DNA of 64,000 nucleotides from Bacillus sp. V2I10 (GCF_030817055.1 NZ_JAUSYV010000001.1:2318001-2382000); one strand, 5' to 3'; counted from the first letter of the stretch, positions 1 through 9,635 are shown. Program-made: numbers and translations. The notes: a model not told the origin generated them from the sequence alone.

Positions 1-2
1 AT

Positions 3-3000
3 GGTTCAGGAAATGTAGCAGCAACAGGGATTTCCAAAGCTGGATGGAGAAATGAATCACTAGTCAAAGGGACATCGACAATGAGAGCAGGAAAATGGGA
101 AGTTGCAACTGTTGTTTTCTCAGAAAAATCGAATACGATGACATTATATGTAAATGGAATTAAGGTAGCAACAGGATCAGCAGGTGGGAAAAAGTTATCG
201 GAGATTATTGATCCATCAGCAGACTTTTCTGGTTTTCTTGGAAAATCAATCTTTAAAAATGATCCATATTTTAAAGGGATGATCGGTGATTTCCGAGTAT
301 ATAATGGTGCATTATCAGATGAACAGGTGACTGATTTATATACAGAAACATCTAGTAAAATAGCTAAAATCAATCAGCTTGTTATAAATGATGCCTCAGA
401 ATCTCTTGATATTGCTGAATATTTAGATAGCAGTGATGAAAGCACTGATAAAATAACGAATAATCTCGCACTTCCTACAAAGGGCAAGCATGGAGTAGAT
501 ATTACTTGGAGTTCAAGTAACACTGAAGTCGTTGCAAATGACGGAACAGTTACTCGTCCTGATAAAACAGAATCGGATGTAGAAGTTGAATTAACAGCTA
601 CTATTTCTTATGAAGGACTTGCAACAAAGAAACCATTTATTGTAACCGTTTTAAAAGAGTATGCGGATGAACAAATAGTACAGCTGGATGCTTCAAACTT
701 AACTTTACAAAACGTAAATCAAGTAAAAGGAAACTTAAGTTTACCAGTAAAAGGTGAACATGGGAGTTCCATTACATGGGAATCTTCCAATCCATTAATT
801 GTTAAAGGATCTGCAGAAGCAACTGATAATGCGCATCAACTTGGCATGGTAACAAGACCTGAAGTAGATACAAAGGTTACATTAACAGCAACAATTTCTA
901 ATGGAGAAGCTGAAACGAAAAAAGAATTCAATCTTAACGTAATAAAAGATCCTGGCAAATTGACTTATGATGCTTACTTCTTCTCCTATTTCACTGGAGA
1001 ATATGAAGGTGGAGAGGAAATTTCCTTCGCTACAGCAGAAGATCCATTAAAATGGCGAGCATTAAATAATGGTCAATCCGTTATCCAGTCAAATATGGGT
1101 GAAAAGGGGCTTAGGGATCCATTTGTCATTCGATCTCCTGAAGGAGATAAATTTTATATGTTGGCAACTGACTTAAAAATGGGTGAGAGCACTAATTTTG
1201 ACCAGGCGCAAATAACTGGAAGTCATTCCCTTATGATATGGGAGTCGGACGATCTTGTAAATTGGAGCGAACAACGAATGGTAGAAGTTGCTCCTAAAAC
1301 TGGTGGAAATACTTGGGCACCTGAGGCTATTTATAACGAAAAAACTGGCGAATACGTTGTATTCTGGGCTTCATCGATGAAAAATGAAGAAACATATGGT
1401 AATTACCCTAATGGAAGACCAGCAGGACAGTACAATGTTATGTATTATGCAACGACTAGGGATTTCCATACGTTCTCTGAACCGAAAGTGTTTATTGATG
1501 AAGGTTTCCCTACGATTGATACAAGCATCGTCCAAAATAACGACACTCTTTATCGATTTACAAAATCAGAAGTGAATTACAGAGTGTATTACGAGAAAGC
1601 AACAGATATCTTCAATGATAAAGATGGAATCAAGGAAAATGGATTTCAATACGATGTGATTTCAGGTACAAAAGATGGAAACAGAGGACTTATCGGTCAT
1701 CAAGGAAACAATGAGGGTCAAACAATATTTAAAGACATCCATGATGATAAATGGTATATGTTCTTAGATTCTTGGCCATATCATGTTCGTTGGTCTACAG
1801 ATCTGGAAGATGGATCACAATTTGTCAACAATTTACTTCCAGAATCTGAATATGCGCTACCACCAGGACCACGACATGGTACGGTTATTCCAATCACCCG
1901 CGCGGAATATAATGCCCTTCAAGATAAATATGGCATGCCTGCACCAGAGCAATCTAAAGAACCTGTAGTACATTATACATTTGATCAGGATGATATTGAT
2001 GGAACAACTGTAAAAGATGTTTCCAATAATGGTTTTGATGCAAAATTAGTAGGTGGAACTAAGATTGATTCAACTGACACAGTAGGTCAATCAACAGGAG
2101 CAGTAGAGTTAGATGGAAGTTCGGGATATGTTGAGTTACCAGAAAATACAATTAAAGACCTTAATCTAGAAAGTATGACAATGTCTACGTGGGTTAAAGT
2201 ACAGGGAGATCAAGCAAACCAACGAATTTTTGATTTTTCTTCTAATACTGGGAGAGTTGCAAACCGCAATACGATGTATTTAAGTACACAGGGTGATTCA
2301 GGTAACTTGGAATTTGCAATTGTTACACCTTTCACCGAAAAATTTGCAAATCAAAATTCTCTTTTAGGAAGTACCTATAAATATGCTGTGAGAGCTCCAA
2401 TGCTTACTACTGCAAATTGGCATCACGTAGCGATGACGCTTGAAGGATTTGATGCAGTATTATATGTAGATGGAAAAGAAGTCTCAAGGAGCTCAACTTA
2501 TAATGTAGAGCCAAGAATGCTTTTAGAAACAACGATGAACTATTTAGGTAAGTCTAGCAATGAAAATCACAGTCTTTTTAACGGGAAATTTGATGACTTT
2601 AGAATTTATAACCGTGCTCTTAATGCTGAAGAAGTTGCTAGTTTAGCAGATGAAGAGGTTACGGAACCTCCAGTTGAGGAGCCGGAAAAAGCTGAGTTAA
2701 TTCTTGATTATGATATGAACAATATTGAAGGTACAAAAGTAGTAGATGGTACAGGTAATTTTGAAGGGAAGCTTGTCAATCCTCAGAACGCTGAACTGAT
2801 TAAAGGGGATGAGACAGGAGTTATCGGCTTTAAAGGCGGTTCCACAAGCTCGTATATTGAGATGCCTCGAGGTGTACTAAACGGGTTAGAGAGTGTGACC
2901 GTTTCTTCATTAGTGAATTGGAAAGGCAAAAATGAGGCTGAATGGATATTTGCTTTAGGTCAGGATAGCAATAAATATTTATTTACGACTCCAAAACGTA

Positions 3001-5900
3001 ATTCAGGTGACCGATCTGCACGTGTAGGTCTTGGAATCACAAGCTGGCAAAATGAGGCTGGGGCAAATGCAACAACTGGTGCCTTAAAGTCAAATGAGTG
3101 GAAATTGGTTACAGCCGTTATGTCTGGTGAAGATAAAACATTGAAATTGTATATTGATGGTGTTGAAGTTGCAACTGGATCTACAAATGGTTATACATTA
3201 GCACAGATAAACAATGGTAATGGATTAAGCGGATTTATCGGACGATCATTCTATTCTAGTGATCCATACTTTGGCGGAATGATTTCTGATTTTGAAGTAT
3301 ATAATGGAGCCTTAACGGCATCAGAGGTGAGTAAATTAAAAGAAGCAGCAGATACAAAAATTGCTAAAATGAATGGTTTACTACTTCAAAATGCAATTAA
3401 ACAATTAGACTACTCAACTATTATTAATAAGAACGAAACCAAAGATGAAATCACAACAGATTTATCATTCCCTAAGACGGGAGCAAACGGAACAACCATC
3501 ACTTGGGAATCACAAAATCAGGACTTTATTACAAATGAAGGTAAAGTTACTAGACCTTCATTTGAAGAAGGAAACCAAGCAGTAACTATTACAGGAACTA
3601 TTTCAGACGGAAAGAACGAGGCAACAAAAGAATTTACAGTAACTGTAGTAAAGAAACCGCATGATTCTGTCGCAGTCAGAACAGATGCAGAAGCATTAAA
3701 GGTGCGTAACATTCATGATGTTCGCGGAAATTTAACATTACCGACATCTGGAGAAAATGGGTCAACGATTACATGGAAATCAAGTGATTCAAAGATCATA
3801 ACAGCTACTGGAGAGGTAAAACGTCCTGAACATGGTGAAGGAAATACTAAAGTTAAGTTAACAGCAACGATCACATTAAATAACGAAACGATTACAAAGG
3901 CATTTTTAGCAAATGTCAAAGAAATGCCGAAAAAAGAAAAATATGAAGGTTACGTTTTCAGTTACTTTACAGGCGAAGGCTACACGAATGGTGAGCAAAT
4001 TTATTTCTCCTTAAGTGAAGGGAACAATCCACTTAAATGGAATGAGTTAAATAATGGAGAACCAGCAATCACGTCTGAATTAGGGGAAAAGGGACTTAGA
4101 GATCCGTTTATCATTCGTTCTCCTGAAGGAGATAAATTCTATTTAATTGCAACAGATTTAAAAATCAATGGAGATTGGAATTGGGATCGAGCACAAAGAT
4201 CAGGAAGTAGATCGATCATGGTTTGGGAATCCACTGATTTGATTAATTGGTCTGAGCAAAGAATGGTCGATGTAGCACCAAAAGAGGCAGGAAATACGTG
4301 GGCACCTGAAATCTTTTATGATGACTCAACTGGAGAATATGTCGTTTTCTGGGCTTCAAAGCTATACGAGAATGAAGAACATAGTGGGTCCACTTATAAC
4401 AAAATGATGTACAGTAAAACACGAGATTTCTATACATTTACAGAACCTGAAGTATATATTGATCGTGGATACTCAGTTATTGATACAACGATGATCGAAC
4501 ATGACGATAAAGTTTATCGATTATCAAAGGATGAAAGAAACAATACAACATCCACACCAAACGGTAAATTTATTTTCCAAGAGGTAGGGGATTCCGTACT
4601 TGACCCTAACTTTGAGCTTATTAAAGAAGGAATTGGAAAAGGCTCAATTGGCGCAGGTGAAGGTCCTACAATCTTCAAATCGAATACAGAAGAAAAATGG
4701 TATATGTTTATTGATGAATTTGGCGGTAGAGGTTATGTTCCTTTTGAAACAACCGATTTGCAGTCAGGTGAATGGAAAATGTCTGAAGACTATGACTTAC
4801 CAGCACGGCCGCGTCATGGAACAGTAATCCCTGTTACAAAAGCTGAGCATGAGGCAATACTTGCAAATGTTCCAGCCGTTAAAGTCCCAGGACCTGAACA
4901 ACATCCAACAAGTGTAACACTTGATCAGGAAACATTGACGTTGTCAGAGGGTCAAACAGGAAAGCTTAGTGCAACAGTTGCACCTAATGACGCAGTCAAT
5001 AAAGCTGTTGTATGGTCTAGTAATAATGAAGAAGTAGCTACTGTTGATGAAAACGGGAAAGTAACTGCCCTGAAGGAAGGAAACGCGAAAATTAGTGCAA
5101 CAACAGTTGATGGCGGTTTAATGGCAGTTAGTGTCGTCACTGTAGAGAAACAACAAGATTCTACACCACCAGAAGGTCAGTTTACGATTAATAACGGTTT
5201 AGAGTTTACGAATAATTCAACTGTCACTTTATCTCTAGAAGCCAAGGATGATTTAAGCGGTGTTCATCAAGTTCGTTATTCAACTGATGCAAAAGTGTGG
5301 AGTGAATGGGAAGAATTTAACTCATCAAAAGAATTAACATTGCCAGCTGGTGATGGAGAGAAAACAGTCTTTGTTGAATTTAAAGACCATGCTGGAAACA
5401 TCAGCGAGTCATACCAACAAAAGATAACTCTTGATACTACTGCACCAGTGATAGAATTTACAGGTCATCAAGAAACTTATTCCGTTGATTCGACAATTAA
5501 GATCACTTGCAGTATAAGCGATGAACTGTCTGGTATTGCTTCAAAAGAATGCGAAAATGTTGAAGGGCCAGCCTATGAATTTGAGCTAGGAATAAATAAA
5601 GTTATTGCTTCAGCAACTGATAACGCTGGCAATACAGCGAAAGCTGAAATTGAATTTACAGTGACTGTTGACTTTGATAGTTTAGGTCGTTTAACAGAAG
5701 CTTTAGTCACAAAAGAAGAAGTCGCTGAATCACTAGCGAAAAAGCTTCAATCTGCGAAAGAATCAGCAGCAAAGGATAATAATCAGGCGATGAATGGTCA
5801 ATTAAATGCTTATGAAAACCAATTGAAAGCTCAAAGTGGAAAATCAATTTCTGAAGAAAATACAAAAATATTGATAAATTTAGTAAAACAATTGAAGTAG
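3..5900 (+). CDS. Secreted multidomain GH43-like glycosidase, 5' end outside window
   Basis: The frame is open from the first bases, so the N-terminus and any signal peptide lie upstream. Domain order by nucleotide: end of a LamG/concanavalin-like domain (to about 345), two atrophied bacterial Ig domains (365-945), a five-bladed GH43-like domain (950-1960), two LamG-like domains (1970-2650 and 2690-3345), two more atrophied Ig domains (3360-3925), a second GH43-like domain (3930-4880), a Big_2 Ig domain (4890-5150), two Ig-like domains (5160-5430, 5434-5665) and a C-terminal FIMAH-type helical domain (5670-5897). Both GH43 copies show RDPF, NTWAPE, a later IDT motif and an E before the last blade (NEGQT, GEGPT), as expected for the catalytic Asp/Asp/Glu set. 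The family mostly cleaves arabinan or xylan side chains; the substrate here is inferred only. It probably acts outside the cell. The LamG-aBig-aBig-GH43 block is duplicated. Confidence 0.88.
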   Translation, partial: GSGNVAATGISKAGWRNESLVKGTSTMRAGKWEVATVVFSEKSNTMTLYVNGIKVATGSAGGKKLSEIIDPSADFSGFLGKSIFKNDPYFKGMIGDFRVYNGALSDEQVTDLYTETSSKIAKINQLVINDASESLDIAEYLDSSDESTDKITNNLALPTKGKHGVDITWSSSNTEVVANDGTVTRPDKTESDVEVELTATISYEGLATKKPFIVTVLKEYADEQIVQLDASNLTLQNVNQVKGNLSLPVKGEHGSSITWESSNPLIVKGSAEATDNAHQLGMVTRPEVDTKVTLTATISNGEAETKKEFNLNVIKDPGKLTYDAYFFSYFTGEYEGGEEISFATAEDPLKWRALNNGQSVIQSNMGEKGLRDPFVIRSPEGDKFYMLATDLKMGESTNFDQAQITGSHSLMIWESDDLVNWSEQRMVEVAPKTGGNTWAPEAIYNEKTGEYVVFWASSMKNEETYGNYPNGRPAGQYNVMYYATTRDFHTFSEPKVFIDEGFPTIDTSIVQNNDTLYRFTKSEVNYRVYYEKATDIFNDKDGIKENGFQYDVISGTKDGNRGLIGHQGNNEGQTIFKDIHDDKWYMFLDSWPYHVRWSTDLEDGSQFVNNLLPESEYALPPGPRHGTVIPITRAEYNALQDKYGMPAPEQSKEPVVHYTFDQDDIDGTTVKDVSNNGFDAKLVGGTKIDSTDTVGQSTGAVELDGSSGYVELPENTIKDLNLESMTMSTWVKVQGDQANQRIFDFSSNTGRVANRNTMYLSTQGDSGNLEFAIVTPFTEKFANQNSLLGSTYKYAVRAPMLTTANWHHVAMTLEGFDAVLYVDGKEVSRSSTYNVEPRMLLETTMNYLGKSSNENHSLFNGKFDDFRIYNRALNAEEVASLADEEVTEPPVEEPEKAELILDYDMNNIEGTKVVDGTGNFEGKLVNPQNAELIKGDETGVIGFKGGSTSSYIEMPRGVLNGLESVTVSSLVNWKGKNEAEWIFALGQDSNKYLFTTPKRNSGDRSARVGLGITSWQNEAGANATTGALKSNEWKLVTAVMSGEDKTLKLYIDGVEVATGSTNGYTLAQINNGNGLSGFIGRSFYSSDPYFGGMISDFEVYNGALTASEVSKLKEAADTKIAKMNGLLLQNAIKQLDYSTIINKNETKDEITTDLSFPKTGANGTTITWESQNQDFITNEGKVTRPSFEEGNQAVTITGTISDGKNEATKEFTVTVVKKPHDSVAVRTDAEALKVRNIHDVRGNLTLPTSGENGSTITWKSSDSKIITATGEVKRPEHGEGNTKVKLTATITLNNETITKAFLANVKEMPKKEKYEGYVFSYFTGEGYTNGEQIYFSLSEGNNPLKWNELNNGEPAITSELGEKGLRDPFIIRSPEGDKFYLIATDLKINGDWNWDRAQRSGSRSIMVWESTDLINWSEQRMVDVAPKEAGNTWAPEIFYDDSTGEYVVFWASKLYENEEHSGSTYNKMMYSKTRDFYTFTEPEVYIDRGYSVIDTTMIEHDDKVYRLSKDERNNTTSTPNGKFIFQEVGDSVLDPNFELIKEGIGKGSIGAGEGPTIFKSNTEEKWYMFIDEFGGRGYVPFETTDLQSGEWKMSEDYDLPARPRHGTVIPVTKAEHEAILANVPAVKVPGPEQHPTSVTLDQETLTLSEGQTGKLSATVAPNDAVNKAVVWSSNNEEVATVDENGKVTALKEGNAKISATTVDGGLMAVSVVTVEKQQDSTPPEGQFTINNGLEFTNNSTVTLSLEAKDDLSGVHQVRYSTDAKVWSEWEEFNSSKELTLPAGDGEKTVFVEFKDHAGNISESYQQKITLDTTAPVIEFTGHQETYSVDSTIKITCSISDELSGIASKECENVEGPAYEFELGINKVIASATDNAGNTAKAEIEFTVTVDFDSLGRLTEALVTKEEVAESLAKKLQSAKESAAKDNNQAMNGQLNAYENQLKAQSGKSISEENTKILINLVKQLK

Positions 5901-5935
5901 ATTCATACTTTGAAAGTAATGTTTAAATAGAAGAA

Positions 5936-5972
5936 CTAGTTTTCAAGTCTTAGACTAGAAAGCTAGTTTTTT
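5936..5972 (+). terminator. Rho-independent terminator after the GH43 gene
   Basis: Inverted repeat 5936-5949 / 5953-5966 (14 bp with two mismatches, 3-nt loop) is followed directly by six T residues. It lies 36 bp after the stop codon. Confidence 0.8.
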
Positions 5973-6047
5973 CATTGGTAAATATTATAACTAGTTTATA
6001 CAATATGGTCGAAACTTAGCTCGAAAAAATTAAAATTTCAATAAATA

Positions 6048-6061
6048 TGAAAGCGTTTTAA
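6048..6061 (+). promoter_or_regulatory. Probable cre (CcpA) site
   Basis: TGAAAGCGTTTTAA matches the cre consensus TGWNANCGNTNWCA at all specified positions but one. It sits about 40 bp upstream of the start codon of a decayed glycosidase gene, which fits carbon catabolite control of a sugar-degrading enzyme. Single-site call by eye. Confidence 0.45.
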
Positions 6062-6100
6062 AAGTGAGTATAAACTATTATCAACAAATGAAAGAAGGTA

Positions 6101-6600
6101 ATGAAGAAAATGGTAAAAAGAATACTTATAACTTTCTTAATTTTTAACTTCGTACTTAGTAATTTGTATCATGTTATTGGGGGAGTTTGCTTGTAAAAGC
6201 GGAGGGGGAAAATCTAATTTTAGTAGAAGCTAAATCGAGAGTAGTTATACCAAATGAAAAGAATATCCGTGGAAATATTACATTACCAACTGAAATAGTT
6301 GTAGATGGAAATAAGGTGAATATCACATGGGAATCTTCTAATCCAAATGTCATCACTGACGAAGCTACAGGGGAAAGTGGAGAGATTCCATTAGGTGTTG
6401 TAAAACGCCAATCTACAGACCAAAATGTAAAATTAACGGCAGTCTTTCAATTTAATGGAGAAGTTAGTGAAAAGGTATTTGATATAGTCGTAATAAAAGC
6501 TATTCAACAAGAAGACTTTAAAGGTTATATCTATACTTATTTCCGTGCTAACTGTTCGATCATCATTCAACTTTTACAGATGGATGTTGTACCAAAATTT
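6101..6600 (+). pseudogene. Remnant of a second GH43-type secreted protein
   Basis: An ATG at 6101 starts a 31-residue signal-peptide-like stretch (MKKMVKRILITFLIFNF...) that stops at TAA 6194. From about 6190, in another frame, the sequence reads as an atrophied bacterial Ig domain (NVKLTAVFQFNG, GEIPLGVVKRQ) followed by FKGYIYTYF, which matches the entry into the GH43 domains of the gene upstream. Homology then ends near 6550-6600, where an unrelated minus-strand regulator fragment begins. So the gene is broken twice: a frameshift after the signal peptide and loss of the whole catalytic region. It is probably a decayed paralogue of the large upstream gene. Confidence 0.7.
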
Positions 6601-6874
6601 ACTGAGTGGTCAAAACAAGGTGATGTTGGGCGTCGTAAACTCGCTCAACAAAATATCCTTGCCGTTCAACAGAATAACTGTATCCTTCACTCTGTAGTTG
6701 TTCGTAAGCCATTTGTACAGTCATGATACTTATGTTTAATTGTTCAGCCAAACGTCGTTTAGCAGGAAGCTTAGAATGAGCTAATAGAGTTTTTTCCAAA
6801 ATCGCTTGTCGAATTTGTTCATAAATTTGCATATATTTTGTTTTATCATCCGTTAGCAGAATTTGAAGTTCCAT
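6599..6874 (-). pseudogene. Truncated MocR/GntR-type transcription regulator
   Basis: Reading leftward from ATG 6874 (AAGGGATGATGAG upstream gives the ribosome binding site), the product starts MELQILLTDDKTKYMQIYEQ and continues through a GntR winged helix (KLPAKRRLAEQLNISIMTVQ, YEQLQSEGY). MocR-type proteins normally continue for about 350 more residues with an aminotransferase-like domain. Here the frame ends after about 90 residues with sequence that no longer fits (VYDAQHHLVLTTQ). The break coincides with the end of the GH43 remnant, so a deletion probably joined two unrelated genes. The start is divergent from the GNAT gene to its right, a common arrangement for such regulators. Confidence 0.75.
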
Positions 6875-6965
6875 CTCATCATCCCTTGGTATTATATTAA
6901 AATTCATTTTTGGTTATTTTTATCATACCAGAAAAAGGGTTTAATAGATCCAAGGAGTGATGAAA

Positions 6966-7538
6966 ATGAAAAAAACAGAAAATAATGTTGTAAAGTTAAT
7001 CCCAATGGAACTTGAGCATGTCGAAGGAATTTATGAAGCAACGCAAGATAAACGTATATGGGAGCATATGTCAGTTGATTTAACAGAGAAAAGTCGCGTC
7101 CTTCAATATGTTCAAGATGCCTTACAAAAACGTGAGCATGGTACTGATATTGCGTTTGTAATTGTAAATAAAAAAACAGAGAAAATAATTGGTGCGACTT
7201 GGTTTCTCGATATTTCAAAACAACACAAATGCTTTGAAATCGGATCAACTTGGATTAACCCTAATTTTTGGCGAACAAATATCAATACGAATTGTAAATA
7301 TTTATTATTGAAATATTGTTTTGAAGAACTGCACCTTAACCGTGTACAAATAAAAACAGGACATGAAAACTACCGTTCACAAAAAGCGATAGAACGGATT
7401 GGAGCGGTAAAAGAAGGCATTCTTCGAAATCATATGATTCGAAAAGAAGGGAAAATTCGTCATACTGTCCTGTATAGTGTCATTAAGGATGAATGGACCA
7501 AAGTGAAAAAACATTTCGAAGAACATTTACTTAATTAA
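6966..7538 (+). CDS. GNAT family N-acetyltransferase, RimJ/RimL type
   Basis: The 190-residue protein fits the Acetyltransf_3 family, cytosolic enzymes that transfer acetyl from acetyl-CoA to an amine. Recognisable parts are the N-terminal strand VKLIPMELEHVEGIYEA, the central IIGATWFLDI and EIGSTWINPNFW (acceptor pocket), and the C-terminal NYRSQKAIERIGAVKEGILR typical of RimJ/RimL proteins. I chose ATG 6966 because AAGGAG at 6952-6957 sits 8 nt upstream; GTG 6957 and ATG 6960 lie too close. The gene diverges from the truncated MocR regulator, which may once have controlled it. The substrate cannot be told from sequence. Confidence 0.85.
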   Translation: MKKTENNVVKLIPMELEHVEGIYEATQDKRIWEHMSVDLTEKSRVLQYVQDALQKREHGTDIAFVIVNKKTEKIIGATWFLDISKQHKCFEIGSTWINPNFWRTNINTNCKYLLLKYCFEELHLNRVQIKTGHENYRSQKAIERIGAVKEGILRNHMIRKEGKIRHTVLYSVIKDEWTKVKKHFEEHLLN

Positions 7539-7587
7539 GGGACACGATTAGTTGGAGAATGATTATAGTCTTATTTAATAATTGGGG

Positions 7588-7650
7588 GCTATTCTGCTAT
7601 ATCAGGACACAGCTGCTGCAGAACGATCTTCCGTTATACGGCCCAATAGC
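7588..7650 (+). other. Compact GC-rich element with three-way-junction folding potential
   Basis: Within AT-rich intergenic DNA, GCTATT (7588-7593) pairs with AATAGC (7645-7650). Inside it CTGC (7594-7597) pairs with GCAG (7618-7621), and CCGT (7631-7634) with ACGG (7638-7641). No convincing protein is encoded. It could be a structured RNA, a dispersed repeat or chance; the stems are short. Confidence 0.3.
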
Positions 7651-7655
7651 TTATA

Positions 7656-7690
7656 AGGTCAACCAGTCATTTCTGGTTGGCCTATTTTTT
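7656..7690 (+). terminator. Rho-independent terminator
   Basis: AGGTCAACCAG (7656-7666) pairs with CTGGTTGGCCT (7673-7683) with one G-T pair, a 6-nt loop and then ATTTTTT. It would end transcripts from the GNAT gene and the structured element. Confidence 0.8.
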
Positions 7691-7931
7691 ACAGGTTTTT
7701 CTTTAGGAGTCGGGGTAGGAGGTTCGGGCGCCCTGGGACTTGAACCCGTTGTGCATTCATTCTTATTAAGGGATCCTCTACAATGAATTCCTGGGAACTT
7801 CTTTGTAATTGTAATAAATTTGATTATCCAAACCTTTCCCTTTTAATTCAAATAGAATATTGTATATATAAATGAAAAGGATTCCATAAAGAAAATAATT
7901 AAATACTAAAAGGGAAAGGAGCTGTTAATTA

Positions 7932-9356
7932 ATGTATGAATCATTTGGAAACCATTCAACAGATTTTACTTCAGAAAAAGAAGCAGTGTGGTGGAATGGC
8001 ATCATAAATTCTATTAATGACGGTATTCTTGTGATCGATCGACAAGGCCTTGTTAGATTAATTAATCCTGAGTATACCAAAATTACAGGGGTCACCCCTG
8101 AAATTATTGGAAAACCATTAGGGGAATATCGTCCTGGTGCCCAATTACCTGATACATTGAAAGATAAAAAATGCAGGGTGGGAGTCTATCGGAAAACGGA
8201 GGATAGAGAGTATATGGTTGATATGGCTCCTATTATTGTTAATGGTGAAGTCATTGGAGCTGTATCTGTTTGTAAAAGTCTGAATGAAGTACATAAACTC
8301 TCTCAAGAGTTAAAAAAACAAAGTGAAAAATTAAAGCAATTAGAAAGACAAATGGGTTCTCTATATGAAGCAAAGTATACCTTTGACCAAATTATCGGTA
8401 AAAATGGGGGATTAAAAGGAGTTATTTATGTTGCGAGAAAAGTAGCTGAATCGGATTTGCCTATTTTAATCACTGGAGAAAGTGGTACAGGGAAGGAACT
8501 ATTTTCCCAAGCTATTCACAATAAAAGTAGCCGGAAAGGTCGACCTTTTATTCCGGTAAATTGTGCAGCTATACCTTCGGCACTGTTAGAAAGCGAGTTG
8601 TTTGGATATGGTGAAGGGGCATTTACAAGCGCAAAAAAGGGTGGCAAGACTGGAATATTTGAAATAGCTAATCATGGAACAATTTTTTTAGATGAGATCG
8701 GTGATATGTCATATGATCTTCAAGCGAAGTTGTTAAGAGTGCTTCAGGAGAGAAAAATCCGAAGAGTTGGAGAAACGATAGAACGTGATATTGATGTAAG
8801 GGTTATTGCCGCAACACATCGCGATTTGCAACAACTTGTAAATAAAAATCAATTTCGCGAAGACTTATTTTATAGATTGAATGTGATACGGTTACATATA
8901 CCGCCTCTTCGAGAAAGGTCAGAGGATATACCTGATCTTGTTGATTCGTTAATTCAATCGTCTGCAACACATTCATCTACAGATTCTTCTATATATACTA
9001 TTGATGAACAAACTTTAAGATTTCTGCAATCATATGAATGGCCTGGTAACGTTCGGGAATTAAAGAATGTTATTGATTACGCAACATGCATGGTCGAAGG
9101 CACAGAAATAAAATTTCATCATCTTCCAGAATTAATGATAAAACAAGAAAAGAACCTTTTATTTTCCACTCAAAAAGAATTGGAATCTAGCCAAACATTG
9201 CAGGAAGTAATGGAAGAAACGGAACGTAAATTCATTCAAGAGACTTTAAGCAAATTTGGAAATGATATTGAAGAAAAGAAAAAGGCAGCAAAGAAATTAG
9301 GGCTCTCTTTGGCTACCTTGTATAATAAAATTAAAAGGTATAACATTACCGTTTAA
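7932..9356 (+). CDS. Sigma-54-dependent enhancer-binding regulator (PAS-AAA+-Fis)
   Basis: The 474-residue protein has a PAS sensor (about 20-130, NSINDGILVIDRQGLVRLIN), a coiled linker (about 120-145), a sigma-54 interaction AAA+ ATPase (about 150-385) and a Fis-type helix-turn-helix at the C-terminus (KKAAKKLGLSLATLYNKIKR). Walker A is GESGTGKE, Walker B FLDEIGD, and the arginine-finger region FREDLFYRLNVI is intact. The loop that contacts sigma-54, normally GAFTGA, reads GAFTSA. It would open a -24/-12 promoter after sensing an effector through PAS. A consensus promoter and palindromic repeats lie just downstream, before the transporter gene, so that operon is the likely target. AAAGGAG lies 10 nt before ATG 7932. 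Confidence 0.93.
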   Translation: MYESFGNHSTDFTSEKEAVWWNGIINSINDGILVIDRQGLVRLINPEYTKITGVTPEIIGKPLGEYRPGAQLPDTLKDKKCRVGVYRKTEDREYMVDMAPIIVNGEVIGAVSVCKSLNEVHKLSQELKKQSEKLKQLERQMGSLYEAKYTFDQIIGKNGGLKGVIYVARKVAESDLPILITGESGTGKELFSQAIHNKSSRKGRPFIPVNCAAIPSALLESELFGYGEGAFTSAKKGGKTGIFEIANHGTIFLDEIGDMSYDLQAKLLRVLQERKIRRVGETIERDIDVRVIAATHRDLQQLVNKNQFREDLFYRLNVIRLHIPPLRERSEDIPDLVDSLIQSSATHSSTDSSIYTIDEQTLRFLQSYEWPGNVRELKNVIDYATCMVEGTEIKFHHLPELMIKQEKNLLFSTQKELESSQTLQEVMEETERKFIQETLSKFGNDIEEKKKAAKKLGLSLATLYNKIKRYNITV

Positions 9357-9366
9357 TTCTAAATTG

Positions 9367-9465
9367 TTAGAAAGATTTCTAGTTTTTTAGAAATAAATTA
9401 GATACACCATAATGATAGATTCTTCTAAGAAATAGTTGGGCAGCATTTCTAAAATATTAGAAATT
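9367..9465 (+). promoter_or_regulatory. Cluster of TTAGAAA/TTTCTAA palindromes, probable upstream activator sites
   Basis: Related inverted repeats occur at 9367-9382 (TTAGAAAGATTTCTAG), 9424-9433 (TTCTAAGAAA) and 9446-9465 (perfect ATTTCTAA-AATA-TTAGAAAT), with a half site at 9387-9394. They lie 170-270 bp upstream of a -24/-12 promoter, the usual distance for enhancer sites of sigma-54 activators. Binding by the adjacent regulator is inferred. Confidence 0.6.
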
Positions 9466-9486
9466 AAAAAATAAAAAAGTGAGTGA

Positions 9487-9518
9487 AGAAAGCGTTTTTT
9501 TGACAACGCTTTCTTTTT
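9487..9518 (+). terminator. Terminator of the sigma-54 regulator gene
   Basis: Ten-base perfect stem 9487-9496 / 9505-9514 (AGAAAGCGTT / AACGCTTTCT) followed by a T tract. Confidence 0.8.
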
Positions 9519-9635
9519 GTTTCTTGAAAATTTTTCTTAATTACCTATTCTAATTACCAGTAAATCAGTATTTGATATAAAAAATCCTTAATAAGAATGC
9601 ACTTAAAACAAGATTGTTTCATTTTATCTATTTTC

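Noticed and set aside
7725..7752. tRNA T-arm-like sequence on the minus strand (GGGTTCAAGTCCC)
   Set aside because: Only three of five T-stem pairs form, and no anticodon or D arm is present, so it is not a tRNA gene; at best a decayed fragment.
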